DNA from: Phenylobacterium sp. CCH9-H3
Lineage (GTDB): Bacteria; Pseudomonadota; Alphaproteobacteria; Caulobacterales; Caulobacteraceae
DNA length: 17,577 nt
Direction: 5' to 3'
Assembly (NCBI RefSeq): GCF_001557235.1
Contig: NZ_LSJI01000026.1
Span: forward strand, 1-17,577
Below, in pieces: positions 16,263 to 17,577 of this stretch. The position numbers and the translations under genes were made by a program. Within the stretch, counting starts at the first letter, position 1, and each line of letters opens with the position of its first letter. The notes beneath the pieces were generated by a model, which worked only from the letters and a program-made list of their open reading frames with translations, made no database searches and was not told the DNA's origin.

Positions 16263-17577
16263 TCAAGCTTGGGCGGGGCGATACATCCGGCGGCGGCGGA
16301 CCCGCAGCAGGCCCAGGGCGGCGACAACGATCGTCACCGTGACGACGCCGGCGATCGGCGAGGCCGGCCAGGACTCGTCTTGAGGCCGAGGCCGAAAGGC
16401 CGGCGCGCGGGCGAAGTCGTCCCGGTCGAAGGGCTGTTCGTTGAAGATGTAGGGGTAGTAGAAGCGGCGCAGGTCGCCGTGGAAGCCGCGGATCCGGTCC
16501 AGGTAGGCCATCTGCGCCTGCGGGTCGGTGTCGGCCAGGCGGTGCAGGGCGAGCTGCACGCCGACGCCCGGCAGCAGTTGACCCAGCCGCCCGCTCATGG
16601 CCGCGCGCTCGAGAACACCGTCGCGATAGGCGCCGGCCAGACCGGCCGCGGACTGGTCGCCCACCTGATGGAAGGCGAAGTACCATTTCCAGTGGAAGGG
16701 CGCCGTCACCGGCGCCGTGTCCGCCCATTCCGGGTGCGTGCGGAAGAAGGCCTCCATGGTCTGCGACTTGGGGATGTCCCAGGCGCGGTGGACGGCGGTG
16801 CGCTGCAGCAGGCTGAGCTCCATGCCCTGGCGCAGGGGGACCGCGGCGTTGATCGCCACATGCCCCACGGCCGGCAGGATCAGGGTCAGCACCAGCCACG
16901 CCGCCGCCAGAGTCATGGCGTTGGCGAGCGAGCTGCGCGCGGCCCGGGCGGCCACAAGGCAGACCACGATCCAGAAGGCGAGATAGGACAGGACGAGCCC
17001 CAGCACCGTCGCCCACTTCCAGGCCGCGACGCCGGCGAAGAGGGCGCCCGCGAGGAACGGCAAGGCCAGGGCCGCGAAGAGCGCCAGACCGCGCACCCCC
17101 ACTCGCGTCGCCCACAACGCCCGCGCCGAGCCGGCCGCCGTCTCCAGCGCGCCCAGCCGTCCCGCCTCCCGTTCGCCCGACCTCAGGTCGTGGAACAGGA
17201 GGATCACGAAGAGCGGCGCCAGGTAGACGAGCACGAAGGCGAAGTCGAAGCGGCCGGGCAGCGCGGCCTCGGGATTGGCGATCTCGCCCTCGTAGAGCTG
17301 GGCTTCCAGTCCGAGCGCCCGCACCCGCAGGATGTAGGGCGCGACGTCCCGCGCGCCCAGCGCCGCGAAGGCCAGGTCCGAGGGCGGATCCCAGGTGGTG
17401 TGGAACGTGTAGTAGGCCGCGTTGCCGGCGTCCGCACCGCGCGAGACCCAATCGGCGATCGCCTCGACGTCGGCCGCCTGCTGCGGGCCAATGCGCGCGA
17501 TCACCGCCTGCTGGCGGGCGACTTCAGCGAGGCCGGCGCCCACGCCCGCGCCGCCCAACGCCTGACCCGGAGCGCCG
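16263..17577 (-). CDS. DUF3526-type ABC transporter permease, 5' end missing
   Basis: A membrane protein whose reading frame stays open to the right edge of the window; at least 437 codons are visible and the N-terminal part is outside. Counting from the TTG at 17558, transmembrane segments lie at about 104-123, 155-178, 183-203, 211-238 and 401-418, with large periplasmic-type regions between (for example 20-100 and 245-395). Motifs such as HTTWDPPSDLAF and RFYYPYIFNEQPFDRDDF suit the DUF3526 ABC-2-like permeases that work with an ABC ATPase in small-molecule export. The C-terminus ends in a basic RVRRRRM stretch. An ATPase gene and a second permease are probably upstream, beyond the window. 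The TonB receptor gene follows by 7 nt. Confidence 0.85.
   Translation of the reverse strand, partial: GAPGQALGGAGVGAGLAEVARQQAVIARIGPQQAADVEAIADWVSRGADAGNAAYYTFHTTWDPPSDLAFAALGARDVAPYILRVRALGLEAQLYEGEIANPEAALPGRFDFAFVLVYLAPLFVILLFHDLRSGEREAGRLGALETAAGSARALWATRVGVRGLALFAALALPFLAGALFAGVAAWKWATVLGLVLSYLAFWIVVCLVAARAARSSLANAMTLAAAWLVLTLILPAVGHVAINAAVPLRQGMELSLLQRTAVHRAWDIPKSQTMEAFFRTHPEWADTAPVTAPFHWKWYFAFHQVGDQSAAGLAGAYRDGVLERAAMSGRLGQLLPGVGVQLALHRLADTDPQAQMAYLDRIRGFHGDLRRFYYPYIFNEQPFDRDDFARAPAFRPRPQDESWPASPIAGVVTVTIVVAALGLLRVRRRRMYRPAQA

Overview
The window is a GC-rich chromosomal segment with tightly packed housekeeping and accessory genes. The GyrB, RecF and PolA sequences, the YggT/DUF167 pair, the frequent GTG starts and the GANTC sites in two intergenic regions suggest an alphaproteobacterium, most likely Caulobacterales (Caulobacter/Phenylobacterium type). 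This placement is inferred from protein character, not from a search. No phage, insertion sequence or CRISPR array is visible.

Positions 1-4700 hold a perfect 28-bp palindrome at the left edge, a DUF167-YggT pair on the minus strand, a tRNA-Ala(CGC) on the plus strand with its own promoter, a full-length DNA polymerase I gene (polA, minus), a strong hairpin, and an isocitrate lyase/PEP mutase superfamily gene that lacks the lyase cysteine. Positions 4824-8543 hold recF and gyrB on the plus strand, an arrangement often found in the replication-gene neighbourhood. gyrB has a 165-nt leader.

Positions 8544-12044 are an envelope and signalling region. A Pal/OmpA-type lipoprotein gene is translationally coupled (GTGA) to a 64-residue HTH protein. 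Divergent from them is a KdpD-like histidine kinase without the usual KdpD cytoplasmic N-terminus, coupled (GTGA) to a KdpE-like response regulator. No kdpFABC genes are in the window. The divergent intergenic region holds a long inverted repeat and several TAAGG(A/G)CGGC-type elements.

Positions 12055-14204 are the most unusual part. A minus-strand pair encodes an unrecognised protein with two 59-residue repeats and a Pro/Trp/Tyr-rich tail, followed 23 nt later by a prolyl-4-hydroxylase-like 2OG-Fe(II) oxygenase fused to a cysteine-less redoxin-like domain. The same CTTATAAGG / TAAGGACGGC sequence found before the kinase gene also lies upstream of this pair. A working hypothesis is that the two-component system controls a protein and its modifying oxygenase.

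Positions 14327-17577 hold a minus-strand operon with a DUF3526-type ABC permease (5' end outside the window) and, 7 nt downstream, a compact TonB-dependent receptor. This looks like an uptake/export unit whose substrate cannot be read from the sequence.
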